Positions 55,176 to 63,693 are shown, counted from the first letter of the stretch. The stretch: 64,000 nt of DNA from Moritella sp. 5 (GCF_018219455.1 NZ_CP056122.1:1736001-1800000); one strand, 5' to 3'. A program made the numbers and translations. Notes: generated by a model not told the origin, from the sequence alone.

Positions 55176-55736
55176 ATGAGTATATCAATGATCCAACAAA
55201 CATTAGAGCGGCTTTCTAGCTTGCTACGCAGTGAAAAACGTAATCGCTTGCTTGAATATGGTTTACAGCCCATCCAATTTGAAGCGTTACATTATCTGTC
55301 GATATGTAACCGTTATTCAGATACACCAATGGGCGTGACTGATTATTTAAATCAGACCAAGGGTTCAGTCTCTCAAACACTAAAAATACTTGAAAGAAAA
55401 GGACTTGTTGAGAAAGTAGCGGATAGTAAAGATAAACGTGTTGCACACCTTAAAGTGACAGAATCTGGCCTAGCGTTGATTAATGGGTTGCAGATCTCAC
55501 CACTACTGCAACAAGCGAGTGAACAATTTAGTAATAAGAAATTTAATACGATTGACACAGCGCTCCATGATTTGCTATTTGCAGTGCAGTCAGCGAATCA
55601 GTTTAAATCTTTTGGTCAATGTCATACTTGTATGCATAATTCTAAACGTGATGAGGGTTATTTTTGTGAGTTGACACAGGAACCACTCTCAATAAATGAC
55701 ATTGATCTTATATGCCGGGAGCATTTACATAAATAA
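55176..55736 (+). CDS. MarR-family regulator with C-terminal cysteine cluster
   Basis: 186 residues. Winged helix with MGVTDYLNQTKGSVSQTLKILERKGLVEKVADSKDKRVAHLKVTESG (about 50-97). Unusual C-terminal extension (about 140-186) with CHTCMHN, EGYFCEL and LICREH, a CxxC-x(n)-C-x(n)-C arrangement that could hold zinc, iron-sulfur or act as a thiol switch. Divergent from a redoxin operon, so redox or metal sensing is likely. Probably autoregulated through the palindromes just upstream. Confidence 0.85.
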   Translation: MSISMIQQTLERLSSLLRSEKRNRLLEYGLQPIQFEALHYLSICNRYSDTPMGVTDYLNQTKGSVSQTLKILERKGLVEKVADSKDKRVAHLKVTESGLALINGLQISPLLQQASEQFSNKKFNTIDTALHDLLFAVQSANQFKSFGQCHTCMHNSKRDEGYFCELTQEPLSINDIDLICREHLHK

Positions 55737-55748
55737 ACCAACTATCTT

Positions 55749-55773
55749 AAAAAGTAGCGATCGTCTGATCGCT
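55749..55773 (-). terminator. Terminator of the pirin operon
   Basis: AGCGATC and GATCGCT (7 pairs, 4-base loop), followed on the minus strand by ACTTTTT. Lies between convergent genes. Confidence 0.75.
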
Positions 55774-55802
55774 ATTGCCATTGCTGCAACATAAGCAAAA
55801 TA

Positions 55803-56552
55803 TCATTGGGCAGGTGCATCAATAATGATGATCTCCGCATCGGATAGCGCTTTGATCGTGATTTCCTTTTGTCTCGTTACTTCTGCACCATCGCCTTTGT
55901 TCATCAATATTGCCCTTTGATTATCAATAAGTTCAAACTCTCCACTGGATGTCAAAATATATGCTTGGTGTTCTATTGAGTGAGTAAATTGCGTGCCTTT
56001 TTTAATCTTGCCACCATAGATACGTGCAACTTGATTGATAAAGAGTGCGTTATCTTGCTCGCCTGGGTATCCAGAAACGAGTAGGGGGAGCTTAGTATTG
56101 TCTGTATGATGAAACGTACCGATATTATTAATCGTATCAGTATTTTCAGAAAACAGTTTGCTGCCCCATCTCGGCTTTACGTTTTGCTTATTCGGTTCAA
56201 TCCAAATTTGAAATAACGTTAATGGTTCTTTTGTTAAATTGTATTCCGAATGAGTAATACCAGATCCTGCACTCATCACTTGTACTTCGCCTGCGAGGGT
56301 CACGCCTTTATTACCTGCATTGTCTTGATGAGTGACCGCTCCGGAGCGTACAAAAGTAATGATCTCCATATTTCGGTGTGGGTGAGCTGGGAACCCTGTT
56401 CCTGCCGCAACCCAGTCGTCATTAACCACTCTTAGCACACCAAAGCCCATTCTTTTGGGATTGTAATAATTAGCAAAGCTAAAGTGATGATTGGCTTTTA
56501 ACCAGCCGTGGTTTGCTTTGCCAATCTGCTGAAAAGGATAGTGTTTTATCAT
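55803..56552 (-). CDS. Pirin-family protein (YhhW/YhaK-like)
   Basis: 249 residues, bicupin. The metal site HPHRNMEIITFVRSGAVTHQD ... AGSGITHSE gives the three His and one Glu ligand set of pirins. Members such as YhhW show quercetinase activity, others are stress regulators. Last gene of an operon with the glutathionyl-hydroquinone reductase and DoxX genes. GGAGG precedes the ATG. Cytosolic; likely in quinone or electrophile handling. Confidence 0.88.
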   Translation of the reverse strand: MIKHYPFQQIGKANHGWLKANHHFSFANYYNPKRMGFGVLRVVNDDWVAAGTGFPAHPHRNMEIITFVRSGAVTHQDNAGNKGVTLAGEVQVMSAGSGITHSEYNLTKEPLTLFQIWIEPNKQNVKPRWGSKLFSENTDTINNIGTFHHTDNTKLPLLVSGYPGEQDNALFINQVARIYGGKIKKGTQFTHSIEHQAYILTSSGEFELIDNQRAILMNKGDGAEVTRQKEITIKALSDAEIIIIDAPAQ

Positions 56553-56567
56553 TGTATTTTCCTCCCA

Positions 56568-57539
56568 CTAGACTCTACCTGTTAATCGATTTCTATCATG
56601 TGGTGCAGTGAAATCTTGCTGTGGGCCACGCGGGACAATCAAAGTCGGGTTAATGGTGTCATGACTCGCGTAATAATGGATCTTGGTATATTCCAAATCG
56701 ACTGTGCTTTTGATCCCTTCAAACTGAAATAACTCACGTACATAGTGACTGATATGATGGAATTCACTTAACTTATTGCGATTACACTTAAAGTGACCAT
56801 GATAAACGGCATCGAAACGCAGCAATGTCGTAAATAATCGCCAATCAGCTTCTGTTAGGTATTCACCCAGTAAATAACGGTGGTTGCTAAGTCGCGCTTC
56901 AAGCCAATCTAAACTGGTAAAAAGTGCGTCAAAGGCTTGGTCATATGCTGCTTGAGTCGTGGCAAAGCCTGCACGATAGACACCATTGTTTATCGTGTCA
57001 TAAATACGTTCGTTAATGGTGTCGATTTCTGGTTGTAAATCAGTTGGGTAATAGTCATCGTGGTTGCCCGTTAGCTCATTAAACGCAGTGTTAAAAATGC
57101 GAATTATTTCGCTCGATTCATTGTTCACTATGCTTTGTGTTTTCTTATCCCACAATACTGGTACGGTAACTCGACCTTCATAATCAGGTGCTGCTTTAAG
57201 GTAAAGTTGGTACACATAGTCACTTTGATAGAGTGTGTCGCTGTAGTCGTCACTATTAGCACCGAATTCCCAGCCATTGTTCAGCATTTCAGGTTTAACG
57301 ACGCTGACAGAGATAATGTCTTCGAGTTGCTTCAATTGTCTAAAAATCAAAGTGCGATGCGCCCAAGGACACGCTAACGAAACATACAAATGATAGCGGC
57401 CTGCTTCTGCCGGATACCGGCTACCTTCCTCATTTGAAATAGTATCTCTGAAGCGGCTTGCCTGACGTTCAAATTGGCCTTTATTATCTTTGGTTTCGTA
57501 CCATTGGTCATGCCATTTACCGTTAACGATTAATCCCAT
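56568..57539 (-). CDS. yqjG: Glutathionyl-hydroquinone reductase (YqjG type)
   Basis: 323 residues, Xi-class glutathione transferase fold. Catalytic Cys in the SLACPWAHRTLIFRQLK motif near 53-66, VPVLWDKKTQSIVNNESSEIIRIF near 125-148 for glutathione binding, and C-terminal helices with TEADWRLFTTLLRFDAVY. Reduces glutathionyl-hydroquinones to hydroquinones. AGGAG before the ATG. Between DoxX and pirin genes, as in the E. coli yqjF-yqjG neighbourhood. Confidence 0.9.
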   Translation of the reverse strand: MGLIVNGKWHDQWYETKDNKGQFERQASRFRDTISNEEGSRYPAEAGRYHLYVSLACPWAHRTLIFRQLKQLEDIISVSVVKPEMLNNGWEFGANSDDYSDTLYQSDYVYQLYLKAAPDYEGRVTVPVLWDKKTQSIVNNESSEIIRIFNTAFNELTGNHDDYYPTDLQPEIDTINERIYDTINNGVYRAGFATTQAAYDQAFDALFTSLDWLEARLSNHRYLLGEYLTEADWRLFTTLLRFDAVYHGHFKCNRNKLSEFHHISHYVRELFQFEGIKSTVDLEYTKIHYYASHDTINPTLIVPRGPQQDFTAPHDRNRLTGRV

Positions 57540-57615
57540 GATAATACTCCTAATTTATGTTGTGTTAGCGCCCATCTTCGTTAAGTTTAATACTTGTGTT
57601 TCCGAATCGGGTTTA

Positions 57616-58062
57616 TTAACTAAGTTTGCTCACGATAAGGCGATCGATTGATAATTTACCGCCACCTTGCAGCATTATCGACAGACTGATTGCAAACAGT
57701 GCTAAGGCAAATTCATAACCGCTGTTGCTCACGAACAGCCCGTTATCGATATGCGTACTAAAAATCGCGACGATCATCGTTAGTGACAATACCAGCGCTG
57801 TTGGTCTGGTTAGTAGACCAAGGATAAGCAGTAGGCCGCCAAAAAATTCTGCACTGCCTGCCATCATCGCCATTAAGTAGCCCGGTGCTAGGCCGATAGA
57901 TTCCATCCATTGACCTGTGCCTTCGAGCCCATAACCACCGAACCAAGCAAACAGTTTTTGCGCGCCGTGAGCGGTAAAAATAATGCCTGCCACTAAACGC
58001 AGTGGTAATGCCGAAAAAGTGTTATCTGATGTTAATATTTTCTTAATTGTTGAAGTATTCAT
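57616..58062 (-). CDS. DoxX-family membrane protein (YqjF-like)
   Basis: 148 residues, four transmembrane helices. Family motifs LPLRLVAGIIFTAHGAQKLFAWFGG, SAEFFGGLLLILGLLTR and a C-terminal LALFAISLSIMLQGGGKLSIDRL. Homologue of E. coli YqjF, which is strongly induced by dinitrotoluene breakdown products through YhaJ. First gene of the operon, divergent from a YhaJ-like regulator. Confidence 0.87.
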   Translation of the reverse strand: MNTSTIKKILTSDNTFSALPLRLVAGIIFTAHGAQKLFAWFGGYGLEGTGQWMESIGLAPGYLMAMMAGSAEFFGGLLLILGLLTRPTALVLSLTMIVAIFSTHIDNGLFVSNSGYEFALALFAISLSIMLQGGGKLSIDRLIVSKLS

Positions 58063-58095
58063 GTTGTGCTCTCTTTGATTCGTTAATGTGTTTCT

Positions 58096-58129
58096 AAGTA
58101 TGTCTTATAAGTATGTCTTATAAGTGTGT
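58096..58129. repeat. 13-base tandem repeat in the DoxX upstream region
   Basis: AAGTATGTCTTAT occurs twice in direct succession (58096, 58109), followed by a partial third copy (AAGTGTGT). It lies 35-70 bases upstream of the DoxX start and may be promoter sequence or a regulator site. Confidence 0.75.
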
Positions 58130-58182
58130 AGCCATTGTATTCGCTTAAATGGATTGGAATAACCGCTGAAATTTGTTTAGTA

Positions 58183-58201
58183 TGTTCAAAATATTTGAAC
58201 A
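58183..58201. promoter_or_regulatory. LysR-type operator palindrome
   Basis: TGTTCAAAATATTTGAACA has 8-base arms and contains the T-N11-A core TCAAAATATTTGA expected for LysR regulators. It lies 55 bases before the LysR start and about 120 before DoxX. Confidence 0.65.
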
Positions 58202-58255
58202 ATTGATGGCGTGTATAAGCGTGACAATAAAATACTAAGAAGAGAGAGGCGATGA

Positions 58256-59152
58256 ATGTATAAATCTCCGATAACGATAGAAGCATTACAGGTGCTTGAT
58301 ACGATTGATCGTCGTGGTAGTTTTGCCGCGGCCGCTGAGCAGTTAAACAAAGTACCCTCGGCGCTCTCTTATATAGTTCAGAAATTAGAAGAACAACTAG
58401 CGGTGACTTTGTTTGTGCGTCAGGGTAGGCGGTCGGTATTAACGCCTGCGGGTCGCCACTTACTCGATGAAGGCCGTAAGGTACTTGGTGCTGTGAGTAA
58501 ACTGACCGAGCAAACACAAACCATCTCCCATGGCTGGGAACCTAAAATAAATATCACATTCGATTCTCTTTTTGACATGCAGCTATTACTTAAACCATTA
58601 GCGCTGTTTTTAAATGAGCATCCGAATATCGAAGTAGACATGAATGAAGAAGTAATGAGTGGTTCGTGGGAAGCATTGATTGAAGATCGCACCGATTTGG
58701 TTATTGCTGCACCCGAGCCTATACCTAATCAACAAGGCATTAGTGTGACCGCCTTAGGCAATCTGCAGAAAATATTCGTTGTACCTAAAGACCATGAGCT
58801 TGTTAATTTTACAGCCCCAGTCAGCAAATCTGAAATTGATAACTACCGGACCGTCGTTGTGCACGACTCGGCAAGAACTGCCATACCTTGGTCAAATAAC
58901 ATTATTGAACAGAGTCGACATTTTTACGTCAATTCAGTTGAACACAAGATCCAAGCCATTATTGCTGGCATTGGCGTAGGCTATCTGCCGCAAGCACGCA
59001 TTCAATCACACTTAGACTCGGGTGATTTAGTCGAAATTGACCTAGGCGAAAGGGAGCCAGTCTCAGGCATTTACCTTGCTTGGAAAACCGTGAATAAAGG
59101 GAAAGGGTTAAAACGATTGAGAGACATTATGCAGCAGCATTTAGGTCATTGA
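58256..59152 (+). CDS. LysR-family regulator, YhaJ-like
   Basis: 298 residues. HTH ALQVLDTIDRRGSFAAAAEQLNKVPSALSYIVQKLEEQL closely resembles E. coli YhaJ (IDRRGSFAAAA, VPSALSY). Effector domain from about residue 90. Divergent from doxX-yqjG-pirin, a layout that mirrors the YhaJ-controlled yqjF response to quinone-like dinitrotoluene products. GAGAGAGG upstream of the start. Confidence 0.88.
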   Translation: MYKSPITIEALQVLDTIDRRGSFAAAAEQLNKVPSALSYIVQKLEEQLAVTLFVRQGRRSVLTPAGRHLLDEGRKVLGAVSKLTEQTQTISHGWEPKINITFDSLFDMQLLLKPLALFLNEHPNIEVDMNEEVMSGSWEALIEDRTDLVIAAPEPIPNQQGISVTALGNLQKIFVVPKDHELVNFTAPVSKSEIDNYRTVVVHDSARTAIPWSNNIIEQSRHFYVNSVEHKIQAIIAGIGVGYLPQARIQSHLDSGDLVEIDLGEREPVSGIYLAWKTVNKGKGLKRLRDIMQQHLGH

Positions 59153-59294
59153 TTGCTAAAAAGTACGTTACCTTGCTTGTCTGGCTAGCTAGAAATTAAT
59201 AGCGCTAATACAGTGTTTTCTGTCTCTGTAGCTGTGTATCTAGCAACGCTGCATAATCTTGTTACGACCAACTTTATTGCTAAGAGAGCAAATC

Positions 59295-59709
59295 GCCTAA
59301 CAAGGTTCTGCCCCAAAGTGGCTTAGAACATTTACTCATACTCGATATCATTACATTAATTTGCTATATATTTTGTTATAGATAGATTTTGTTGTTCAAT
59401 CGTAAACCTAGTTTCATATGCAGCTATAATGGGCTTTATCTTGTTGCACGAAATATTGATTATTTATACTGCCAAACAGTCTTTGTTTTAAATTTAATTA
59501 GAAGGTATGCCAGTGAAATATAACAAATTAATTTCATAAATCCATTTGTATGGACCCAAGTAAATAGATTTCTTGTTTACGCTTTTATTTGATATATTAC
59601 AGATTTTTATATATGCACTTGTAATATAGGTAAGTTTTATATTGTTAATGGAAATTAAATTAAAACAGGATTCACGTTATACGGAATTCCGTATAATAAA
59701 CAGTTAGGT
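59295..59709 (+). other. Gene-free cassette segment 1 ending at GTTAGGT
   Basis: Begins with an attC-type GCCTAAC (59295-59301) and a GCCCCAAAGTGGCTTAG stretch, contains no reading frame of note and ends with the 18-base palindrome TATACGGAATTCCGTATA (59678-59695), 7 bases before the core site GTTAGGT (59703-59709, full GTTRRRY match). Beginning and end match segment 2 at 60911-61335; the centre differs. The first part, 59153-59294 after the LysR gene, holds nothing recognised. Confidence 0.6.
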
Positions 59710-59773
59710 GATTAGTGCATTCAGCAGCTCTGTTCATCAATAGACTATGGACTTATGGAATACAAAGAACATT

Positions 59774-60709
59774 ATGAAATCATTTTTTATCGTAACACTT
59801 TTGGTGTTCACCACTTTCAATTCATTCGCAACACCAATAGAAAAAATTGTGAACATTGAAACTGGTACAGGTAAATTAGAGGGGACTCTACTGACAGATG
59901 ATTCAAAGGTTTCGAAAACAGTTGCACTAATTATTGCAGGCTCAGGTCCATCCAATAGAGATGGCAATAACCCCACAATGACAAACAACTCTTTAAAAAT
60001 GTTGGCTGATGAACTTTCAAAACTAGGAATTTCATCGTTAAGGTATGATAAAAGAGGTATTGGTAAAAGTAAAAGCTCAGAGTTAAAGGAAAGTGAACTG
60101 CGTTTTGAAAACTATATTAATGATGCTATTAGCTGGATTGAATACCTGAATAATTTAAGTAACTTTAACAAAATAGTTGTTATTGGTCATAGCGAGGGAT
60201 CTTTAATCGGTATGGTTGCTTCGCAGCAAAAGAATGTAGATAAATTTATATCTATAGCAGGTGCAGGACAACCTATAGATCAAACAATACGAGAACAGTT
60301 AAAATCTCAACCGCCTATTGTTATAGAGCAATCAACACCTATCTTAGATAAATTATTGCAAGGTGAAAGAGTTCAAAATATTCCTGCATTTTTAAACTCT
60401 TTGTTTCGTCCGAGTGTGCAACCTTATTTGATATCTTGGTTTAAATACAATCCACAAAAAGAAATTGCTAAACTTAATAAGCCTGTATTAATTGTTCAAG
60501 GCTCTACAGATATCCAAGTTAGCTTAATGGATGCTGATAAACTTGAAGCAGCAAATATAAAGGCAGATAAAGTTGTAATTCAAAAAATGAATCACATTTT
60601 CAAAGAGGCTACTCTTGATAGGCAATCCAACTTTCAAACATACAATCAACCGGAATTACCTATAAAACCTGAGTTAGTTGAAGTCATTGGTGAGTTTGTA
60701 CATAACTAA
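59774..60709 (+). CDS. Exported alpha/beta hydrolase (cassette gene)
   Basis: About 311 residues from ATG 59774, which gives a Sec signal (MKSFFIVTLLVFTTFNSFA); an ATG at 59747 would add nine residues. Alpha/beta hydrolase: oxyanion loop AGSGPSNRDGN, nucleophile in IGHSEGSLIG, acid in VQGSTDIQVS and His in KMNHIFKEA. Likely a periplasmic esterase or peptidase with unknown substrate. Sits 65 bases after a GTTAGGT core site and is followed by attC, so it is a mobile cassette with its own upstream region. Confidence 0.82.
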   Translation: MKSFFIVTLLVFTTFNSFATPIEKIVNIETGTGKLEGTLLTDDSKVSKTVALIIAGSGPSNRDGNNPTMTNNSLKMLADELSKLGISSLRYDKRGIGKSKSSELKESELRFENYINDAISWIEYLNNLSNFNKIVVIGHSEGSLIGMVASQQKNVDKFISIAGAGQPIDQTIREQLKSQPPIVIEQSTPILDKLLQGERVQNIPAFLNSLFRPSVQPYLISWFKYNPQKEIAKLNKPVLIVQGSTDIQVSLMDADKLEAANIKADKVVIQKMNHIFKEATLDRQSNFQTYNQPELPIKPELVEVIGEFVHN

Positions 60710-60719
60710 TTAAAAAATC

Positions 60720-60818
60720 AACTAACAAGAAAATAAACAAGGACAAAAACAGTTTGTTTTTGCTCCTTAGTTGCTTATTTAAACCAACTATTTTTTGCCT
60801 TTTAATGAGGCGTTAATC
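60720..60818 (+). other. attC site after the hydrolase cassette
   Basis: R'' AACTAAC (60720-60726) and R' GTTAATC (60812-60818). Arms AAGGACAAAAACAGTTTG and CAACTATTTTTTGCCTTTTAA pair imperfectly, as in attC. About 99 bases. Confidence 0.7.
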
Positions 60819-61335
60819 TCGTTTACCAATAACTTTATGTAATGCGATCTATACCATTTAAAGTTTCAACTCTAAGCCATTTCTGCCCAGCTTTGGCTTA
60901 GTGCAATTGCGTTAAGCCAAATTTGCCCCAAAGTGCGTTAGAGCGGTTGCTCATACTCAATATTCTCACATTAATTTGCCATATATTTTGTTATGGATAA
61001 TTCTGCTGATTAATCACAACTACTGTGATTATATTTAGGCATAATTTGGATTTACAAAGATGGCTAAAATATATTACTTTAACATGCCAAAATATCTAGT
61101 TTATCAACTGATAACGACTACTAATATGTTGATTTTTAGATGTGAGTTGTACTTTGATAAAATTTACATGGGTCTCTATAAATACCGTTCTTGTTTTTAT
61201 CCGTGTTTTATTTGATTTCGGATTGCTATTCATCAATATCTATTTGTAATTTAACGTGAATTTGCTATTGTCGATAGTTATTAAGTTGAAGTTAAATTCG
61301 CTTTATACAGAATACTGTATAGTAAACTGTTATGC
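60819..61335 (+). other. Gene-free cassette segment(s), 60819-60910 and segment 2 at 60911-61335
   Basis: 60819-60901 matches 63720-63790 at the right end of the array and includes the hairpin CTAAGCCA/TGGCTTAG (60872-60901). A full GTTAAGC core follows at 60911. 60911-61335 is related at both ends to 59295-59709 and ends with TATACAG-AATA-CTGTATA (61304-61321), 7 bases before the core GTTATGC (61329). No reading frame of note. Confidence 0.55.
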
Positions 61336-61372
61336 CAAAGTTGATTTTATTCTTATGGAGGTTGCATAATTA

Positions 61373-62035
61373 ATGAGTATCGTTGAAACGGTAAGATTTC
61401 ATCTTTCTGAAATTGGGTATCCTAAAAGTAATATTAAAACAGGCCAAGCTAGGGCTATATCAGCTCAAACTTTCAAAACTATTGAAAATAAAGATATATC
61501 TAACGTATTGGTATTATGTACGCAATTATTGGAATCCAAAGATTGGGCGTTGGGTGTTATTGCTTACGATTGGGCTTTTAGAGTTAAAAAGCAATACTCA
61601 AAGGAAACGTTCTACATATTTGAAGATTGGTTAACAAACTGTGTTACTGATTGGAATGATTGCGATGATTTCTGTACTCATGCTTTTGGGGAGTTAATAT
61701 CTCAATATAATGAGTTATTTGATATGACACTAAAATGGATTAGCCATCCTAACTTTGCCGTTCGACGAGCTGCTGCTGTCATACTAATTTACCCAATTAA
61801 TAAGGATAAACACTTAGGTTTAAATCCATTGAAAATTGCGGATTTATTGATTAAAGATGAGCATGATCTTGTACAAAAAGGGTATGGCTGGATGCTTAAA
61901 GTGCTTAGCCAAAAAGAACCTCAATTAGTCATTAATTATATGAAATCTAAGTATACGATCATGCCTCGAGTTGCATTTCGCTATGCAATAGAAAAATTAG
62001 ATAATCAAACAAAACTAGATTTAATGTCACTTTGA
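61373..62035 (+). CDS. AlkD-like DNA alkylation repair protein (cassette gene)
   Basis: 220 residues, all-helical repeat protein. Pattern of the AlkD/HEAT-like glycosylase family: LESKDWALGVIAYDWAFRVKKQYSKETF, CTHAFGELISQYNELFDMTLKWISHPNFAVRRAAAV, then LVQKGYGWMLKVLSQKEPQLVINYM and MPRVAFRYAIEKL. AlkD removes bulky or cationic alkylated bases without base flipping. GGAGG lies 12 bases before the ATG. The core site GTTATGC is 37 bases upstream. Confidence 0.8.
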   Translation: MSIVETVRFHLSEIGYPKSNIKTGQARAISAQTFKTIENKDISNVLVLCTQLLESKDWALGVIAYDWAFRVKKQYSKETFYIFEDWLTNCVTDWNDCDDFCTHAFGELISQYNELFDMTLKWISHPNFAVRRAAAVILIYPINKDKHLGLNPLKIADLLIKDEHDLVQKGYGWMLKVLSQKEPQLVINYMKSKYTIMPRVAFRYAIEKLDNQTKLDLMSL

Positions 62036-62041
62036 GTATTA

Positions 62042-62152
62042 GGATAACAAAGCCATCAACACGATGCTTATAACATTCGGCGTTTTTGGTTTAAAGTTAT
62101 AATTGATTTTGAAAGTTGGCCGTCAGCACGTGTTATGGCGGCGTTGTTAGCC
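62042..62152 (+). other. attC site after the AlkD-like cassette
   Basis: R'' GGATAAC (62042-62048), R' GTTGTTA (62143) or GTTAGCC (62146). Arms GCCATCAACACGATGCT and AGCACGTGTTATGGC pair with extrahelical bases, as in attC. Confidence 0.7.
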
Positions 62153-62170
62153 GTCTTTTGAGAGTGTACC

Positions 62171-62686
62171 ATGCGATTAGAATTACAAGCTGAGTTGCTG
62201 AAAATGCAAGCCGAAGATCAGAGTTTACTAAAAAAATTGATCGATAATGGTGACTTGAAAGAAGATGAATATCATCCTGAAATGAAAGCTCTTCACGAGA
62301 GAAATAATTCTCGTATTAAAGATATAATTCAAAATATTGGTTGGCCTACGATCAGTTTGGTTGGTAAAGACGCTTCAAAGGCAGCATGGCTTATCGTTCA
62401 ACATGCAATCCTAGATGAAAAGTTTATGGCTGCATGCTTAGAGTTATTGCAGGAGGCGATAAAGAATGATGATGCTGAAAGTTGGTGTTTTGCTTATTTA
62501 AAAGATAGAACATTAACTATGAAGGGGAAGCCTCAAATATACGGTACACAGTTTGATATGAAAAATGGCAAAGTTGTACCATTTCCAATTGAGAGTACTA
62601 GTGTTGTAGATGAGTTACGAAAAGAGATTGGTTTAGATACTGTTGCTGAGGCCGCCCAAAGAATACAAGAACGATATAAGTTGTAA
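62171..62686 (+). CDS. DUF6624-like protein (cassette gene)
   Basis: 171 residues, cytosolic, helical N-terminus. Signature-like block GWPTISLVGKDASKAAWLIVQHAILDEKF (57-85) and YLKDRTLTMKGKPQIYGTQF (121-140), typical of DUF6624 proteins, whose function is unknown. GAGAG precedes the ATG. Between two attC sites. Confidence 0.75.
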   Translation: MRLELQAELLKMQAEDQSLLKKLIDNGDLKEDEYHPEMKALHERNNSRIKDIIQNIGWPTISLVGKDASKAAWLIVQHAILDEKFMAACLELLQEAIKNDDAESWCFAYLKDRTLTMKGKPQIYGTQFDMKNGKVVPFPIESTSVVDELRKEIGLDTVAEAAQRIQERYKL

Positions 62687-62692
62687 ATATAC

Positions 62693-62793
62693 GGCTAACA
62701 AGGCTTTAAAAATGGATTCGTAACAGTTGGCTCGATTCCGCTTCGCTTCACATTTTAGCCAACTGTCATTAACCGCTTAGGGCGGCGTTGGTA
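62693..62793 (+). other. attC site after the DUF6624 cassette
   Basis: R'' GGCTAAC (62693-62699), R' GTTGGTA (62787-62793). Arms CAGTTGGCT and AGCCAACTG pair perfectly; loop region contains CGCTTCGCTTC. 101 bases. Confidence 0.85.
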
Positions 62794-62804
62794 CCTAGGA
62801 AAGT

Positions 62805-63362
62805 ATGAAGAAAATATTCAACGGAATTGATGTAACTTTGATAAACGAGCCTTATTATTCGGTCAATGCGACAGATAACACTCGTTCATATGAAGTTGAA
62901 CTCTGCAGAAATCAAAAATACCAACATTCTTCAGCACATGGTTTATTCGTTGGCGATATCGATAGCCCTGAATCATCAGTTATATTTTTAGGCGTTGGCG
63001 GTGCGACAGGAGTGCACGAATACTCTTTTACCATTAACGACGATATTTGTTATGTTGCTTCAGGTGACTCTATCTATTCTCTTAAGCTTCCCACACTAGA
63101 ACTTATTTGGGTTAAAAAAGTTGATTTTGCTACTTGCTTTGGTGTTTTTTGGGTAAATGAGTACGATTGTTTAATTTCTTGGGGTGAATTAGATATACGC
63201 CGATTAAAATCCAATGGGGACAAAATCTGGACGGTATCTGGTCCAGAAATTTTCACAGAGGGTTTTGAGTTTGCTGGCGACAACGTATTAGTTACGGATT
63301 TCGACGGTATTGCCCATAGAATATCTATTGAAACTGGTCTGTCGGTGCAAGTCGTTACATAA
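62805..63362 (+). CDS. Beta-propeller-like protein of unknown function (cassette gene)
   Basis: 185 residues, starting 12 bases after the core site with AGGA. Repeating beta pattern with DDICYVASGDSIYSLKLPTLELIWVKKVD and GDKIWTVSGPEIFTEGFEFAGDNVLVTDFDGIAHRISIETG, like PQQ/WD-type propeller blades, but only about four blades, so it may form oligomers or an open sheet. No signal. The stop codon overlaps the R'' of the next attC. Confidence 0.65.
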   Translation: MKKIFNGIDVTLINEPYYSVNATDNTRSYEVELCRNQKYQHSSAHGLFVGDIDSPESSVIFLGVGGATGVHEYSFTINDDICYVASGDSIYSLKLPTLELIWVKKVDFATCFGVFWVNEYDCLISWGELDIRRLKSNGDKIWTVSGPEIFTEGFEFAGDNVLVTDFDGIAHRISIETGLSVQVVT

Positions 63363-63458
63363 CAAGAGTTTAAAGTGGGACTGCTAACAGTTTGCTTGGT
63401 TTCGCTTCGCTACGCAATTTAAGCAAACTATTATCAGTCCCTTAAATGGGCGTTAATG
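63357..63458 (+). other. attC site after the propeller cassette
   Basis: R'' ACATAAC (63357-63363), R' GTTAATG (63452-63458). Two paired blocks: GGGACTG/CAGTCCC and AGTTTGCTT/AAGCAAACT. Loop TTTCGCTTCGC is shared with the preceding attC. 102 bases. Confidence 0.88.
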
Positions 63459-63477
63459 CACTACGAGGAAACAAATA

Positions 63478-63693
63478 ATGGCGCAATGTGAATGTGGTTG
63501 CGAAGAAGAAACGGTATCAGGTAATTTCCGACCAGGGCATGACCAAAAACTAAGGACATCCTTAGAACGCCGTGTTGGTGGGTTGATGGCTTTGAGAGAC
63601 TTGGTGGAATCAGCAGAAGCGTTATCTGCTGGCGATCTATCAGAAGAATCTCACACTAGTCAGGTGCGAACGATTATGAATTCCGTAGGGTAG
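63478..63693 (+). CDS. Small CxCxC protein (71 aa, cassette gene)
   Basis: Starts 20 bases after the core site with GAGG. N-terminal MAQCECGCEEETVSG has Cys at 4, 6 and 8, followed by a conserved-looking NFRPGHDQKLRTSLERRVGGLMALRDLVESAEAL helix region. Small cytosolic protein; Cys cluster may bind metal. Similar short CxCGC...PGHDQKLR proteins occur widely (from memory), function unknown. The gene ends just before a degenerate attC. Confidence 0.75.
   Translation: MAQCECGCEEETVSGNFRPGHDQKLRTSLERRVGGLMALRDLVESAEALSAGDLSEESHTSQVRTIMNSVG

Noticed and set aside
61304-61321. LexA (SOS) box
   Set aside because: The half-sites are in the order ACAG-N4-CTGT, the reverse of the LexA order CTGT-N8-ACAG.
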